Shown: one piece after another, positions 9,008 through 17,094 of the stretch
Numbering within the stretch: position 1 is the first letter of the stretch
Layout of the letters: the number at the start of each line of letters is the position of its first letter
Source: Pseudochelatococcus lubricantis
GTDB taxonomy: Bacteria > Pseudomonadota > Alphaproteobacteria > Rhizobiales > Beijerinckiaceae
DNA length: 64,000 bases
NCBI RefSeq assembly: GCF_011762225.1
Contig: NZ_JAASQI010000006.1
Location: 62,001 to 126,000, forward strand
Direction: 5' to 3'
Program-made: the position numbers and the translations under genes
Notes under the pieces: generated by a model
Databases searched by the model: none
The model's input: the letters and a program-made list of their open reading frames with translations, nothing else
What the model was told of the DNA's origin: nothing

Positions 9008-9363
9008 TAGCGCGCGTTGTCCACGTAGGCGGTGACGACGACTTCGAGCAGGGTATCTTTTCCCAGTTGGGCCACGCCTACCGTGGCGCGTGCGGGAAGA
9101 TTTTCCGCGCCGAACCATGCGACCCACGCCTCATTCATCTCGTCCTTCAGGCCGAGGTCCGTCACGTAGATCGTCGCCGCCAGCACGCGGCTCCTGTCAG
9201 AGCCCGCCTGCGCCAGATAGGTGCCGAGCTTCGCGAGTATCTGTTCTGTCTGGCCCTTCATGCCGAGGCTCTTGTCGTCCGCCACGATGCCGCCGAGAAA
9301 GACAAGGCCGCCGTGCTCCACCGCCCGGTGCATGATTGGTGTTGGAATGTATCGCGTCGCCAT
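9007..9363 (-). CDS. RidA-family enamine/imine deaminase
   Basis: 118 residues, close to the usual RidA length of about 125-130. The VEHGGLVFLGGIVADD strand, the QTEQILAKLGTYL helix and the NLPARATVGV segment with its substrate-anchoring arginine are the family hallmarks. RidA proteins hydrolyse reactive enamines and imines released by amino-acid or amine oxidation, giving ketoacids and ammonia. It is transcribed against the flanking oxidase genes and shares its upstream region with the [2Fe-2S] gene at 9622. Sitting inside a cluster of imine-producing flavin oxidases makes a house-cleaning or pathway step very likely. Confidence 0.92.
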   Translation of the reverse strand: MATRYIPTPIMHRAVEHGGLVFLGGIVADDKSLGMKGQTEQILAKLGTYLAQAGSDRSRVLAATIYVTDLGLKDEMNEAWVAWFGAENLPARATVGVAQLGKDTLLEVVVTAYVDNAR

Positions 9364-9517
9364 GATCCATGTTTCCCGTCTGTCTGGAAGAATGAGCGTG
9401 AAACGCCCTGCGTGACCGTCCCCGATCCGAGGGTATAAATCAAATAGCCATATCGCATCTATCCATGCACAAATATTATGTATCTATATAATATCCAAGC
9501 ATAAGATGGCAATGAGA

Positions 9518-9533
9518 ATGCATTTGTATGCAT
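9518..9533. promoter_or_regulatory. Candidate operator in the 258-bp divergent region
   Basis: ATGCAT-TTGT-ATGCAT, a perfect 16-bp palindrome, 89 bp before the start at 9622. The surrounding 9430-9545 is strongly A+T rich compared with the neighbourhood and probably holds the promoters for the genes at 9363 (minus) and 9622 (plus). No regulator is assigned; the MarR-like gene at 11712 or the LysR at 7627 are candidates. Confidence 0.4.
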
Positions 9534-9621
9534 ATTTAGCCTTGTGCAACATCAGACAATTGCTGACGCCGCTTGGGCCGAGCCCTGGTGCCGGAGAGGC
9601 CGGCCGATCGTTGAGGGTATC

Positions 9622-9951
9622 ATGACGCATACTCCGGTATTCCGCCGGTTGCCCGGTCCTGATCGCGAGAAGGTCGTCTTGACTGTCGACGGCCATCCGA
9701 TCGAGGCGCTGAAGGGTGACTCCGTCGCCGCCGCTGTCCTTGCGGCGGGAGTTGTCAGCACACGCACCACGCCGGTGAGCGGCAGCGCGAGGGCGCCCTA
9801 TTGTCTGATGGGTGTGTGTTTCGAATGCCTGATGGATATCGACGGTGAGCCCAACAGCCAGGCCTGCATGACGCTCGTCCGCGACGGCATGGTCGTCAGA
9901 AGCCAGGCGGGCGAGCGCCTCCCGGCCGGTCAGCCGCGGGGAGGCGCGTGA
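9622..9951 (+). CDS. Small [2Fe-2S] subunit of a heteromeric dehydrogenase (HcnA / opine oxidase gamma-like)
   Basis: 109 residues with four cysteines at 61, 66, 69 and 82 (C-x4-C-x2-C-x12-C), the plant-type [2Fe-2S] pattern. Proteins of this size and pattern are the electron-transfer subunits of opine oxidase, HCN synthase and related D-hydroxyproline or proline dehydrogenases. The ATG at 9622 follows TTGAGGG. It overlaps the next gene by one base (TGATG), so the two products are probably made in fixed ratio and form a complex. The catalytic partner would be a DAO-type protein, with 7731 or 12930 the candidates. Confidence 0.85.
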   Translation: MTHTPVFRRLPGPDREKVVLTVDGHPIEALKGDSVAAAVLAAGVVSTRTTPVSGSARAPYCLMGVCFECLMDIDGEPNSQACMTLVRDGMVVRSQAGERLPAGQPRGGA

Positions 9952-11375
9952 TGCCGCCCTCTGCCATGCCGGCGATCGCTGCGCCATACGATCTTGCCGT
10001 CATCGGCGCGGGGCCGGCCGGGATGGCGGCAACGCTGAGTGCCTGCGAGCTGGGATTGCGCGTTGCCCTGATCGACGAGCAGCATCAGCCGGGAGGGCAG
10101 ATCTACAGGGCCGCCGGCGCTTCGCCGTTGGCGGACGTCGCGCTTCTGGGACCGGATTATCGGCGCGGCCGCGAGCTGGTCGCCGCGCTTCGCGCCTGCG
10201 GAGCCGCCTGCGACTACTATGCGTCCGCGGCCGTATGGCAGGTTACGCCTTCGCTGGAAATCGGATTTTCGGCAGGCGGCCGGTCGCGCCTGCTGCGGGC
10301 GTCGGCCATCGTCGCGGCGACCGGCGCGATGGAGCGGCCGATGCCGATCCCCGGCTGGACTCTGCCGGGCGTGATGACGGCGGGCGCGGGGCAGATCGCG
10401 ATGAAGAGCGCGGGTTTCGTACCCGTTGGGCCAGTCGTGCTGGCGGGCAGCGGCCCGTTGCTGTTTCTGGTAGCCTGGCAATACCTGAACGCCGGCGTCA
10501 CCTCCATCGCGGTGGTTGAAACGACGCCGGTGGGGAACCACGCGCGCGCGTTGCGCCATCTCCCGCGCGCCCTGCGCGCGGCTTCCTATCTCCGCAAGGG
10601 CGTAACGCTCATCGCGGCGTTGGCCAAAGCGGGCGTACCTATCCGGCGCGGCGCGCAGGACCTGCGGGTGCTTCCCGACGAGAGCGGGCGCGTGGGGCGG
10701 CTTCAGTACCGCATCGGCTCGCGCCTCCTTACCGATCCCTGCAATCTGCTCTTGCTGCATCAGGGTGTGGTCCCCAACACGCAACTCACGCGATCTCTGG
10801 ATTGCGCTCACGCATGGGACGAGGGGCAACGCTGCTGGCGCCCCGTCACCGACAAATGGGGAGCGTCGTCCCTCGACGGGCTGTGGGTTGCGGGCGACGG
10901 CGCGGGCATCGGCGGTGCGCTGGCGGCGGAGAGCCAGGGCCGGCTCGCGGCGCTGGACGCGGCACGGTCGCTCGGTCGTCTCACGCCCGACCGCAGGGAT
11001 GAGATGGCCAGCGCACCGAGGCGGCAGCTATCCCGGAATCTGGCGATCAGGCCGTTTCTCGATGCCTTGTATGCGCCTGCCCCGGATTTTTTGGCTCCAC
11101 CGGATGAAACCGTCGTCTGCCGTTGCGAAGAGGTGACGGCGGGCGATATCCGTCGTTTCGTCGCGGCCGGTTGCACAGGGCCAAACCAGTTGAAGATATT
11201 CAGCCGCTGCGGCATGGGCCCTTGTCAGGGGCGCAGCTGCGGCCTGACGGCAGGCGAGATCATCGCCGCCGCAAGAGGCGTCCCGGTGCCGGAGGCCGGC
11301 TATTACCGCATCCGCGCGCCCTTGAAGCCGGTGACGCTGGGGCAGCTCTCCGATCTCTCGATGGAAGCTGATTGA
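9951..11375 (+). CDS. FAD/NAD(P)-binding oxidoreductase with C-terminal [2Fe-2S] domain (opine oxidase A / HcnB-like)
   Basis: 474 residues. It has an N-terminal FAD loop DLAVIGAGPAGMAA, a second nucleotide-binding region with VVLAGSGPLLFL, and a C-terminal BFD-type domain with VVCRCEEV followed by CGMGPCQGRSC, four cysteines for a [2Fe-2S] cluster. This order matches the alpha subunit of opine oxidases, HcnB and PDH-type dehydrogenases, which moves electrons between the catalytic flavoprotein and an acceptor. GGGGAGG just upstream supports the ATG at 9951; a GTG three bases earlier is also possible. It overlaps the [2Fe-2S] gene by one base and is followed by a mobile-element remnant. Confidence 0.88.
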   Translation: MPPSAMPAIAAPYDLAVIGAGPAGMAATLSACELGLRVALIDEQHQPGGQIYRAAGASPLADVALLGPDYRRGRELVAALRACGAACDYYASAAVWQVTPSLEIGFSAGGRSRLLRASAIVAATGAMERPMPIPGWTLPGVMTAGAGQIAMKSAGFVPVGPVVLAGSGPLLFLVAWQYLNAGVTSIAVVETTPVGNHARALRHLPRALRAASYLRKGVTLIAALAKAGVPIRRGAQDLRVLPDESGRVGRLQYRIGSRLLTDPCNLLLLHQGVVPNTQLTRSLDCAHAWDEGQRCWRPVTDKWGASSLDGLWVAGDGAGIGGALAAESQGRLAALDAARSLGRLTPDRRDEMASAPRRQLSRNLAIRPFLDALYAPAPDFLAPPDETVVCRCEEVTAGDIRRFVAAGCTGPNQLKIFSRCGMGPCQGRSCGLTAGEIIAAARGVPVPEAGYYRIRAPLKPVTLGQLSDLSMEAD

Positions 11376-11458
11376 TGCCACGCTGACATCAGCCCCCGCG
11401 ACGACGGGATGGCCGAGATCATTCAGCCAGCCCCTCGGGCGCGGTTTTGAGCGGGACG

Positions 11459-11617
11459 TTAGCCCCCGCCGTTCGTCTGACACCTGTTGACGTGGCGGGC
11501 GACGCGATCGAGCAGAACGTCGGTGAGGCGCTTGGCCCCGGTATTTCCATCCATTCGAAGATTGCTGGTGATCAGGGTGGCGCGCTGCTTGACGGCAAGC
11601 GGCGAAAATAGTGGTAT
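11459..11617 (-). pseudogene. Remnant of an ATPase, IstB/DnaC-like C-terminus
   Basis: On the minus strand a short reading frame ends at a TAA at 11459-11461. It contains KQRATLITSNL followed by KRLTDVLLDRV. The pattern of a basic residue, Thr-Leu-Ile-Thr-Ser-Asn-Leu, then a helix ending in Asp-Arg-Val resembles the C-terminal part of IstB/DnaC-like transposition or helicase-loader ATPases. No start, Walker A or Walker B is present, so it is a fragment at most. Direct repeats lie just beyond its 5' end. The call is tentative, resting on a short match judged by eye. Confidence 0.33.
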
Positions 11618-11647
11618 TTATCCACCGAAAATAGTTGTATTTGTCCA
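11603..11647. repeat. Two 22-bp direct repeats, possible IS terminal repeats
   Basis: The sequence at 11603-11624 (starting CGAAAATAGTGG, ending TTTATCCA) recurs at 11626-11647 with two substitutions, spaced exactly 23 bp apart. Tandem copies of a roughly 20-bp terminal sequence are typical of IS21-like ends. With the ATPase remnant beside it, this suggests a deleted insertion element between the oxidase and MarR genes. Confidence 0.55.
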
Positions 11648-11711
11648 TCATTTGTATAACCTTCCATTAGCTGGATGACGATTTCGTCAGGACATAAAAA
11701 TGGGGAATTGA

Positions 11712-12215
11712 GTGGCGGATGACGTCCTCTCAAGAGGTGAGGCAGCACCTCCAACGAATGTAGACCATGTCGATATTGATGTTCTTGAGAACACGTTGAG
11801 TTTCTATATCCGCGTCATCGACTTGTCTGTTTCAAAAGACCTTGATGACAGGCTGAAAACGCTCGAAGTGGCTAAGGGAAAGGGAAAGATAACCGCCCTT
11901 TTGCTTATCGACAGCCATCCGGGCATCCGGCCCTCCGTTATCGCGCAACTGGCGATGAAGGACCGTTCGGCCATGGGTCGCATTCTGGATCATTTCGAGA
12001 AGCAGGGCCTGATCGAACGCAGGATGTCGCCTGCGGACAGTCGGGCGCAGGAACTCTACACCACGCCGAAAGGGGCGGCGCTGGCGCGGACCGTCCGCAG
12101 CATCGTCACGCGGCAATCGGAGGATTTTTTCAAGATCATCCCCGAGGATGAACAGAAAATCCTGATGGACATTCTGAAGCGCGCCTATGAGCGCCTGCGG
12201 GAGAACTGGAGGTGA
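11712..12215 (+). CDS. MarR-family transcriptional regulator
   Basis: 167 residues. The winged-helix segment VIAQLAMKDRSAMGRILDHFEKQG and the wing IERRMSPADSRAQ are typical MarR features. It starts at GTG 11712 with GGGGA eight bases upstream. Its stop overlaps the start of the SDR gene by 4 bp, so regulator and enzyme are co-transcribed, probably with the FAD oxidase and ABC genes that follow. MarR proteins usually repress their own operon and release it on binding a small acidic or aromatic ligand. Confidence 0.88.
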   Translation: MADDVLSRGEAAPPTNVDHVDIDVLENTLSFYIRVIDLSVSKDLDDRLKTLEVAKGKGKITALLLIDSHPGIRPSVIAQLAMKDRSAMGRILDHFEKQGLIERRMSPADSRAQELYTTPKGAALARTVRSIVTRQSEDFFKIIPEDEQKILMDILKRAYERLRENWR

Positions 12216-12928
12216 GCGTGCCAAAGAATGAATCGCGCGTTGCTCTGATATCTGGTGGCGGACGCGGGATCGGCTCGGCGATCGCGCAAAGGCTGGTCTC
12301 GGCAGGGTGGAGCGTGTCGCTCGGGATGCGCAATCCCGATCGGCAGGCGTGGATGGCCGGCTCGGAGGATCGCATTCATCTGGCCGCCTATAATGCCCTC
12401 GACGCCGACGCAGAGGAGGCGTGGGCCGCCGCCGCGGCGAAGCGTTTCGGGCGCATCGACGCGATCGTCGCCAACGCGGGCGTTGCCAATCCCAAGGACG
12501 TCATCGAGGCTTCCGACGAGGAATTGCAGCAACTGCTTGATATCAATGTCAAGGCGCCGCGCCGGCTGGCCAGGGCCGCATGGCCGTGGCTGGCGAGCGC
12601 CAGAAACGGGCGCATCATCGTCATGGCGTCGCTGTCGGGCAAGCGTGTGAAAAGCGCGCGCTCCGGGCTTTATTCCATCTCCAAATTCGCGGCTGTGGCG
12701 CTGGCCCACGCCCTGCGCCACGCCGGGTTCGATTGCGGCGTGCGCGCGACCGCCGTTTGCCCGGGCTTCGTCGCCTCCGACATGTCAGCGGCCCTGACCG
12801 ATCTCCCGCAGGACCGGATGACCGATCCCGCGGATATCGCGCGGATCATCGAAATGCTGCTCGATCTTCCGAACGAGGCGAGCGTGGCGGAATTTACGAT
12901 CAATTGCCAGCTTGAGGAATCGTTCTGA
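12212..12928 (+). CDS. Short-chain dehydrogenase/reductase
   Basis: 238 residues, classical SDR size. It has the nucleotide-binding GGGRGIG at residues 15-21, NAG at 88-90, a catalytic serine region at 140-142, and the YSISK active-site motif with Tyr154 and Lys158. It would oxidise or reduce a hydroxyl/keto group using NAD(P). The start is the GTG at 12212 overlapping the MarR stop. The FAD oxidase at 12930 starts one base after its stop codon. Operon placement suggests it handles an alcohol or keto intermediate of the same substrate; the specificity cannot be read from sequence. Confidence 0.92.
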   Translation: MSVPKNESRVALISGGGRGIGSAIAQRLVSAGWSVSLGMRNPDRQAWMAGSEDRIHLAAYNALDADAEEAWAAAAAKRFGRIDAIVANAGVANPKDVIEASDEELQQLLDINVKAPRRLARAAWPWLASARNGRIIVMASLSGKRVKSARSGLYSISKFAAVALAHALRHAGFDCGVRATAVCPGFVASDMSAALTDLPQDRMTDPADIARIIEMLLDLPNEASVAEFTINCQLEESF

Positions 12929-12929
12929 A

Positions 12930-14261
12930 ATGCCGGGACCTTTCGTAGTTCCATTTCACGGCGACGCCGAACTTCCTGCCGAAGTGGATGTGGTCGTCAT
13001 CGGCGGCGGCATCATCGGTGCGTCTACCGCGCTTGAACTCGCCGAGAGAGGCACGCGGGTCGCCCTTTGCGAAAAGGGCGGTATCGGTCACGAGCAGTCG
13101 AGCCGGAACTGGGGCTGGGTGCGCATCTCGCGCCGCGACCCGCGCGAAATTCCGCTCATGGCCGAGGCGCTGCGCATATGGCGAACGATGGACGAGCGTG
13201 TGGGACGCGAAACGGGCTATCGCCGTGCCGGGATCATTTTCACCTGCGCGACGGATGAGGAATACGCGCAACACGAGCGCTGGAACGAGAATCTGCGCGG
13301 CTATCAGCTCGACTCGCGGATGATCTCGCGCAACGAGTTCGAGGCGATGTTCCCTGGCTCCAACCTGCCGGTCAAGGGCGGGCTTTATACCGCGGCGGAC
13401 GGGCGCGCGGAGCCGCAAAAGGCTGCGCCCGCCATTGCGGAGGCCGCGCGCGACCGCGGAGCCCATGTCATGACGGAATGCGCCGTTCGCGGGGTCGAAA
13501 CGGCGGGCGGCAAGATCTGCGGCGTCGTCACCGAACGCGGATATATCAAGTGCCAGGCGGTGGTGCTGGCCGGCGGCGCATGGTCCGGTCTTTTCCTCGG
13601 CAACAACGATATCAATCTGCCGCAACTGAAGGTCATGAACTCTGTGCTGCGCACCTCGCCGGCGGAAGGCGGGCCGGAGCAGGCGATCTGGTCGCGCCAC
13701 TTCGCGATGCGCAAGCGGCTGGACGGCGGCTACACCATCGCTTCGGGCCACGAAAACGTCGTGCCGATCGTGCCGAACTCGTTCCGCTATGCGCTCGATT
13801 TCCTGCCTGCGCTGAAGAAGGAATGGCGCTCGCTCAATCTGCGGCTGGGATTTCGCTTTCTGGACGAGGCGCGGCTGCCGAAGCGCTGGGGTCTCGATGA
13901 GCCGACCCCGTTTGAGTATAATCGGGTGTTGGATCCGCAGCCCGACAAGCGCCTGTCGGACACGGCGCTTGTCCATGTGAAAAAAGCGTTCCCCGCCTTA
14001 GAAAACGTGGAAATCGCGCAGCGCTGGGCCGGCTACATCGACGTCACGCCCGATGCGGTGCCCGTCATTTCGCCGCTAGAGCAGATACCGGGCCTCTTCG
14101 TCGCCACGGGTTTTTCCGGCCACGGCTTTGGCATTGGCCCCGCGGCTGGCCGTCTGATGGCCGATCTTGTGCTTGGAAAGACGCCGATCGTCGATCCTGC
14201 GGACTTCCGCTTCAGCCGGTTCTCCGACGGGTCCAAGATCAGGCTGATCAGCGGATTCTGA
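12930..14261 (+). CDS. FAD-dependent oxidoreductase (DAO fold, D-amino-acid-dehydrogenase-like)
   Basis: 443 residues. The FAD loop DVVVIGGGIIGASTALEL is near residue 20. A SSRNWGWVR segment follows, and a late GFSGHGFGIGPAAG element closes the FAD site, all standard for the DadA/DAO superfamily. TGAGGAA before the ATG at 12930 supports this start. It follows the SDR gene with no gap and precedes an opine/peptide-type ABC importer, implying that the imported compound is its substrate. It is one of four distinct members of this fold within 15 kb, alongside those at 5175, 7731 and 17979. Confidence 0.87.
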   Translation: MPGPFVVPFHGDAELPAEVDVVVIGGGIIGASTALELAERGTRVALCEKGGIGHEQSSRNWGWVRISRRDPREIPLMAEALRIWRTMDERVGRETGYRRAGIIFTCATDEEYAQHERWNENLRGYQLDSRMISRNEFEAMFPGSNLPVKGGLYTAADGRAEPQKAAPAIAEAARDRGAHVMTECAVRGVETAGGKICGVVTERGYIKCQAVVLAGGAWSGLFLGNNDINLPQLKVMNSVLRTSPAEGGPEQAIWSRHFAMRKRLDGGYTIASGHENVVPIVPNSFRYALDFLPALKKEWRSLNLRLGFRFLDEARLPKRWGLDEPTPFEYNRVLDPQPDKRLSDTALVHVKKAFPALENVEIAQRWAGYIDVTPDAVPVISPLEQIPGLFVATGFSGHGFGIGPAAGRLMADLVLGKTPIVDPADFRFSRFSDGSKIRLISGF

Positions 14262-14362
14262 TGTTTCACGAGGCGGGCGCGTGTTGCATGCCCGCCGGCC
14301 GCGAATGCGGAACAGTAAAAGCATTAAATGCGAACCAAAAACGTTGAAAAAAGGGGAATATG

Positions 14363-16018
14363 ATGACTGACAAGCAAGATGGTTTCCTGCTGAATCGTCG
14401 CCAGACTCTGCTGATGCTCGGTGCGACGGGACTGACCACGATCGCCGTGCCCGGCTTCTTCCGTGGCGAGGCTTTGGCGAAAGAGGCCCCCAAGGGGCAG
14501 ATTATCATCGGCTTCTCGCAGGAGCCGACCGTCTTCAACCCGCACCTGCTGCATGTCGAGTGCGACGAGGGTGTTCATTACGCGGTATTCGATCCTCTCT
14601 TCGACGTCGATCCTGAGGGCAATTACTTTCCATTATTGGCTGCCGAGGTTCCTACCGTCGCCAATGGCGGCATTTCCGCCGACGGCCTCAACTGGAAGAT
14701 CAAGCTGCGCGACGACGTGAAATGGCATGACGGAAAACCTTTCACCGCCGAGGACGTCAAGTTCACGCTCGAACTTCTGACAGATCCTGATTTCAGGAGC
14801 TGGCGACGCACCGGGCATGAGTTGGTCCGCGATCTGACCGTCGTGTCACCGACCGAGTTGACGTGGCGCATGGAGAAGCCGTTCGCGCCTTACGCCGCGT
14901 TTCTCGCATCGACCTTCATCGTGCCGAAGCACGCATTCGACGGCGTTGTCGACAAGAACAGCGCGCCGTTCAACAACGCGCCGATCGGAACGGGCGCGTT
15001 CAAGTGGAAGAAGCGTGTCGCCGGCGACCATATCGAACTGGAGGCCAACCCGGATTATTTCGGCGAGGGTCCGCATATCCAGCAGGTCGTCATCAAATAC
15101 ATTCCCGATCTGACGGTTCTTTACACGCAGTTCAAGACCGGCGACGTGGATCTGGTGGGCGTGCAATGGATCACGGCCGATCATTACGAGGAAGCCAAGA
15201 GCCTGCCGGGACGGATCATAGAACTGACCGGCGTCGCGACGATCGAATCGATCAGCCTCAATATGGAACGCCCCTATTTCAAGGATCCGGCGGTGCGCGA
15301 GGCGCTCTATCACGCGCTGGACAAGCAGGCGATCATCGACGCCATTTATTATGGCGTGCCGACGCCGACCGAATCCTACATGCCGAAGGAGTCATATTAC
15401 TACAATCCCGACTTGCCCAAGCATGAGTACAACATCGATAAGGCCAAGGCGATCCTTGATAAGGCCGGCTGGAAACCGGGAGCCGACGGCATTCGTGAAA
15501 AAGACGGCGTGCGCCTGTCCTTCAAGAACTCCACGACGGCCGGCAACAATCTGCGCGAGCAGGCCCAGCAATTCGTCCAGCAATCGTTCCGCGACATCGG
15601 TGTCGAAATGACCATTTCGAACCTGCCGCCGGCTGTGATGTGGGGCGATTACTGGATGATGTCGCAGTTCGACTCGGTCATGGTTGGCCTTACGCCGCTG
15701 ATTGGCCCCGATCCTGATCCGTCGGATTTCTTCAAGTCCACGGCTTCCCCGGCCAAGGGCGGGACGGGCCAGAATACCTGGGTCTACGCCAACGCCGAAG
15801 TCGATGCGCTGATGGAGCAGGGTGGGGCGCTTTTCGTTCCCGAAGAGCGTCTGCCGATCTACAAAAAGGTGCAGGAGCTTGTCCGCAAGGATCTCCCGAT
15901 GCTGCCGATGTTCCAGTATATGCAGGTGCGCGGCCGCAAGGCCGATGTCGACGGCTTCAAGGGCAACATCAATAATCGTATTGATACGTGGAACATCCGC
16001 GACTGGCGTCGCAAATAA
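14363..16018 (+). CDS. ABC transporter substrate-binding protein, family 5 (peptide/opine type)
   Basis: 551 residues. It has a Tat signal with NRRQTLLMLGATGL near the start and an Ala-x-Ala type end around GEALAKEA, then a mature SBP_bac_5 protein with VKWHDGKPFTAEDVKFTLEL and similar hallmarks. The start is ATG 14360 or 14363; the second is better placed from AAGGGGA. Such proteins capture di- or oligopeptides, opines or other amino-acid conjugates in the periplasm. It begins a full importer (permeases at 16133 and 17095, ATPase at 20004), interrupted by oxidase and cupin genes. A hairpin follows it, typical where the binding protein is made in excess. Confidence 0.93.
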   Translation: MTDKQDGFLLNRRQTLLMLGATGLTTIAVPGFFRGEALAKEAPKGQIIIGFSQEPTVFNPHLLHVECDEGVHYAVFDPLFDVDPEGNYFPLLAAEVPTVANGGISADGLNWKIKLRDDVKWHDGKPFTAEDVKFTLELLTDPDFRSWRRTGHELVRDLTVVSPTELTWRMEKPFAPYAAFLASTFIVPKHAFDGVVDKNSAPFNNAPIGTGAFKWKKRVAGDHIELEANPDYFGEGPHIQQVVIKYIPDLTVLYTQFKTGDVDLVGVQWITADHYEEAKSLPGRIIELTGVATIESISLNMERPYFKDPAVREALYHALDKQAIIDAIYYGVPTPTESYMPKESYYYNPDLPKHEYNIDKAKAILDKAGWKPGADGIREKDGVRLSFKNSTTAGNNLREQAQQFVQQSFRDIGVEMTISNLPPAVMWGDYWMMSQFDSVMVGLTPLIGPDPDPSDFFKSTASPAKGGTGQNTWVYANAEVDALMEQGGALFVPEERLPIYKKVQELVRKDLPMLPMFQYMQVRGRKADVDGFKGNINNRIDTWNIRDWRRK

Positions 16019-16055
16019 GCTGCCTTCTGGCGCCGTGCCGTGTGCCTGAATGGCG

Positions 16056-16076
16056 GGGCGGCGTCAAAAGCCGCCC
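16056..16076 (+). terminator. Hairpin between binding-protein and permease genes
   Basis: GGGCGGC (16056-16062), loop GTCAAAA, GCCGCCC (16070-16076). It lies 37 bp after the binding-protein stop and 57 bp before the permease start. Such hairpins stabilise upstream mRNA or attenuate readthrough. The second ABC operon in this window has one at the same place (30057). Confidence 0.55.
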
Positions 16077-16132
16077 GGGACATTCGTGTCACACTGTCCT
16101 GCGCCGGTTTGCTCGCTTTAGGCGGAGATCCC

Positions 16133-17083
16133 ATGCTTGGATATACTTTACGGCGACTGTGGCAGAGCGTTATTCTGCTGCTGATCGTGTCCGTTATCGG
16201 CTTTTCGGTTCTCAACCTCGCACCCGGCGGCCCTCTGTCTCAGTACACGCTGACGCCGGGAATGACCAAGGAGGCGCTGGACCGCATCGCCGAGCAGATG
16301 GGTCTGAACAGGCCCCTGCCGGTGCAGTATCTCGACTGGCTGTGGCGGCTCGTGCAAGGAGACTGGGGGCATTCCTATCGCGACGGGCGGCCGGTTCTTG
16401 AAATCATCGCCGGTCATCTGTGGGCCACCATCCTGCTCATGGGTGGATCGACGCTGCTGTCTATCCTGATCGGCACCTGGCTCGGCGTCCATACCGCCAT
16501 CCGGCGCGGCTCGGCTTTCGACTATGTGGGGACGATCGTCGCCATGGTCTCCCTGTCGATACCCACGTTCTGGTTCGGCCTGGTGGCGATCTACGTATTC
16601 TCGCTAAAACTGCAGTGGCTGCCAGCGGGCAACATGTTCACGGTCGGCGACGGATCGTTCCTGGATTACGTCCGGCATCTCATCCTGCCGAGTGTCGTGC
16701 TGGCGTTGGTGAACGTCGCGGTCTGGAGCCGCTACATGCGCAGCGCCACGCTGGAGGTCGTCAATCAGGATTTCATCCGCACGGCCAGGGCCAAGGGCTT
16801 GTCGCCGCGCCGTGTGTTGCTGAAGCATGTGCTGGGTAACGCGATGCTGCCGATGATAACGCTGGCCGGCGTACAATTGCCGGCGCTTCTCGGCGGCGCG
16901 CTGGTGACCGAAACCGTCTTCACCTGGCCGGGCATGGGGCGCCTGTTCCTCGACAGCCTGGGATACAATGATTATCCGGTCGTCATGGGACTACTGATGT
17001 TTTCGGCAATTCTGGTTCTGCTGGGTAACTTCATTGCCGATCTTCTCGTCGCGTTTGTCGATCCGCGCGTTCGTCTGGACTGA
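16133..17083 (+). CDS. Peptide-type ABC transporter permease (DppB-like)
   Basis: 316 residues starting MLGYTLRRLWQSV, the common DppB N-terminus. It has about six membrane segments, and near the C-terminus the EAA-type loop with TARAKGLSPRRVLLKHVL and the motif VTETVFTWPGMGRL, both diagnostic of the family. GGCGGAGA four bases before the ATG at 16133 supports this start. It forms the inner-membrane channel with the permease at 17095. The 11-bp gap between the two genes shows tight co-transcription. Confidence 0.94.
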   Translation: MLGYTLRRLWQSVILLLIVSVIGFSVLNLAPGGPLSQYTLTPGMTKEALDRIAEQMGLNRPLPVQYLDWLWRLVQGDWGHSYRDGRPVLEIIAGHLWATILLMGGSTLLSILIGTWLGVHTAIRRGSAFDYVGTIVAMVSLSIPTFWFGLVAIYVFSLKLQWLPAGNMFTVGDGSFLDYVRHLILPSVVLALVNVAVWSRYMRSATLEVVNQDFIRTARAKGLSPRRVLLKHVLGNAMLPMITLAGVQLPALLGGALVTETVFTWPGMGRLFLDSLGYNDYPVVMGLLMFSAILVLLGNFIADLLVAFVDPRVRLD

Positions 17084-17094
17084 GAGGAAATCCC

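Noticed and set aside
7731-11375. Hydrogen cyanide synthase (hcnABC)
   Set aside because: The subunit types are similar, but order and spacing differ, and opine oxidase or D-hydroxyproline dehydrogenase subunits look the same at this level. Gene symbols withheld.
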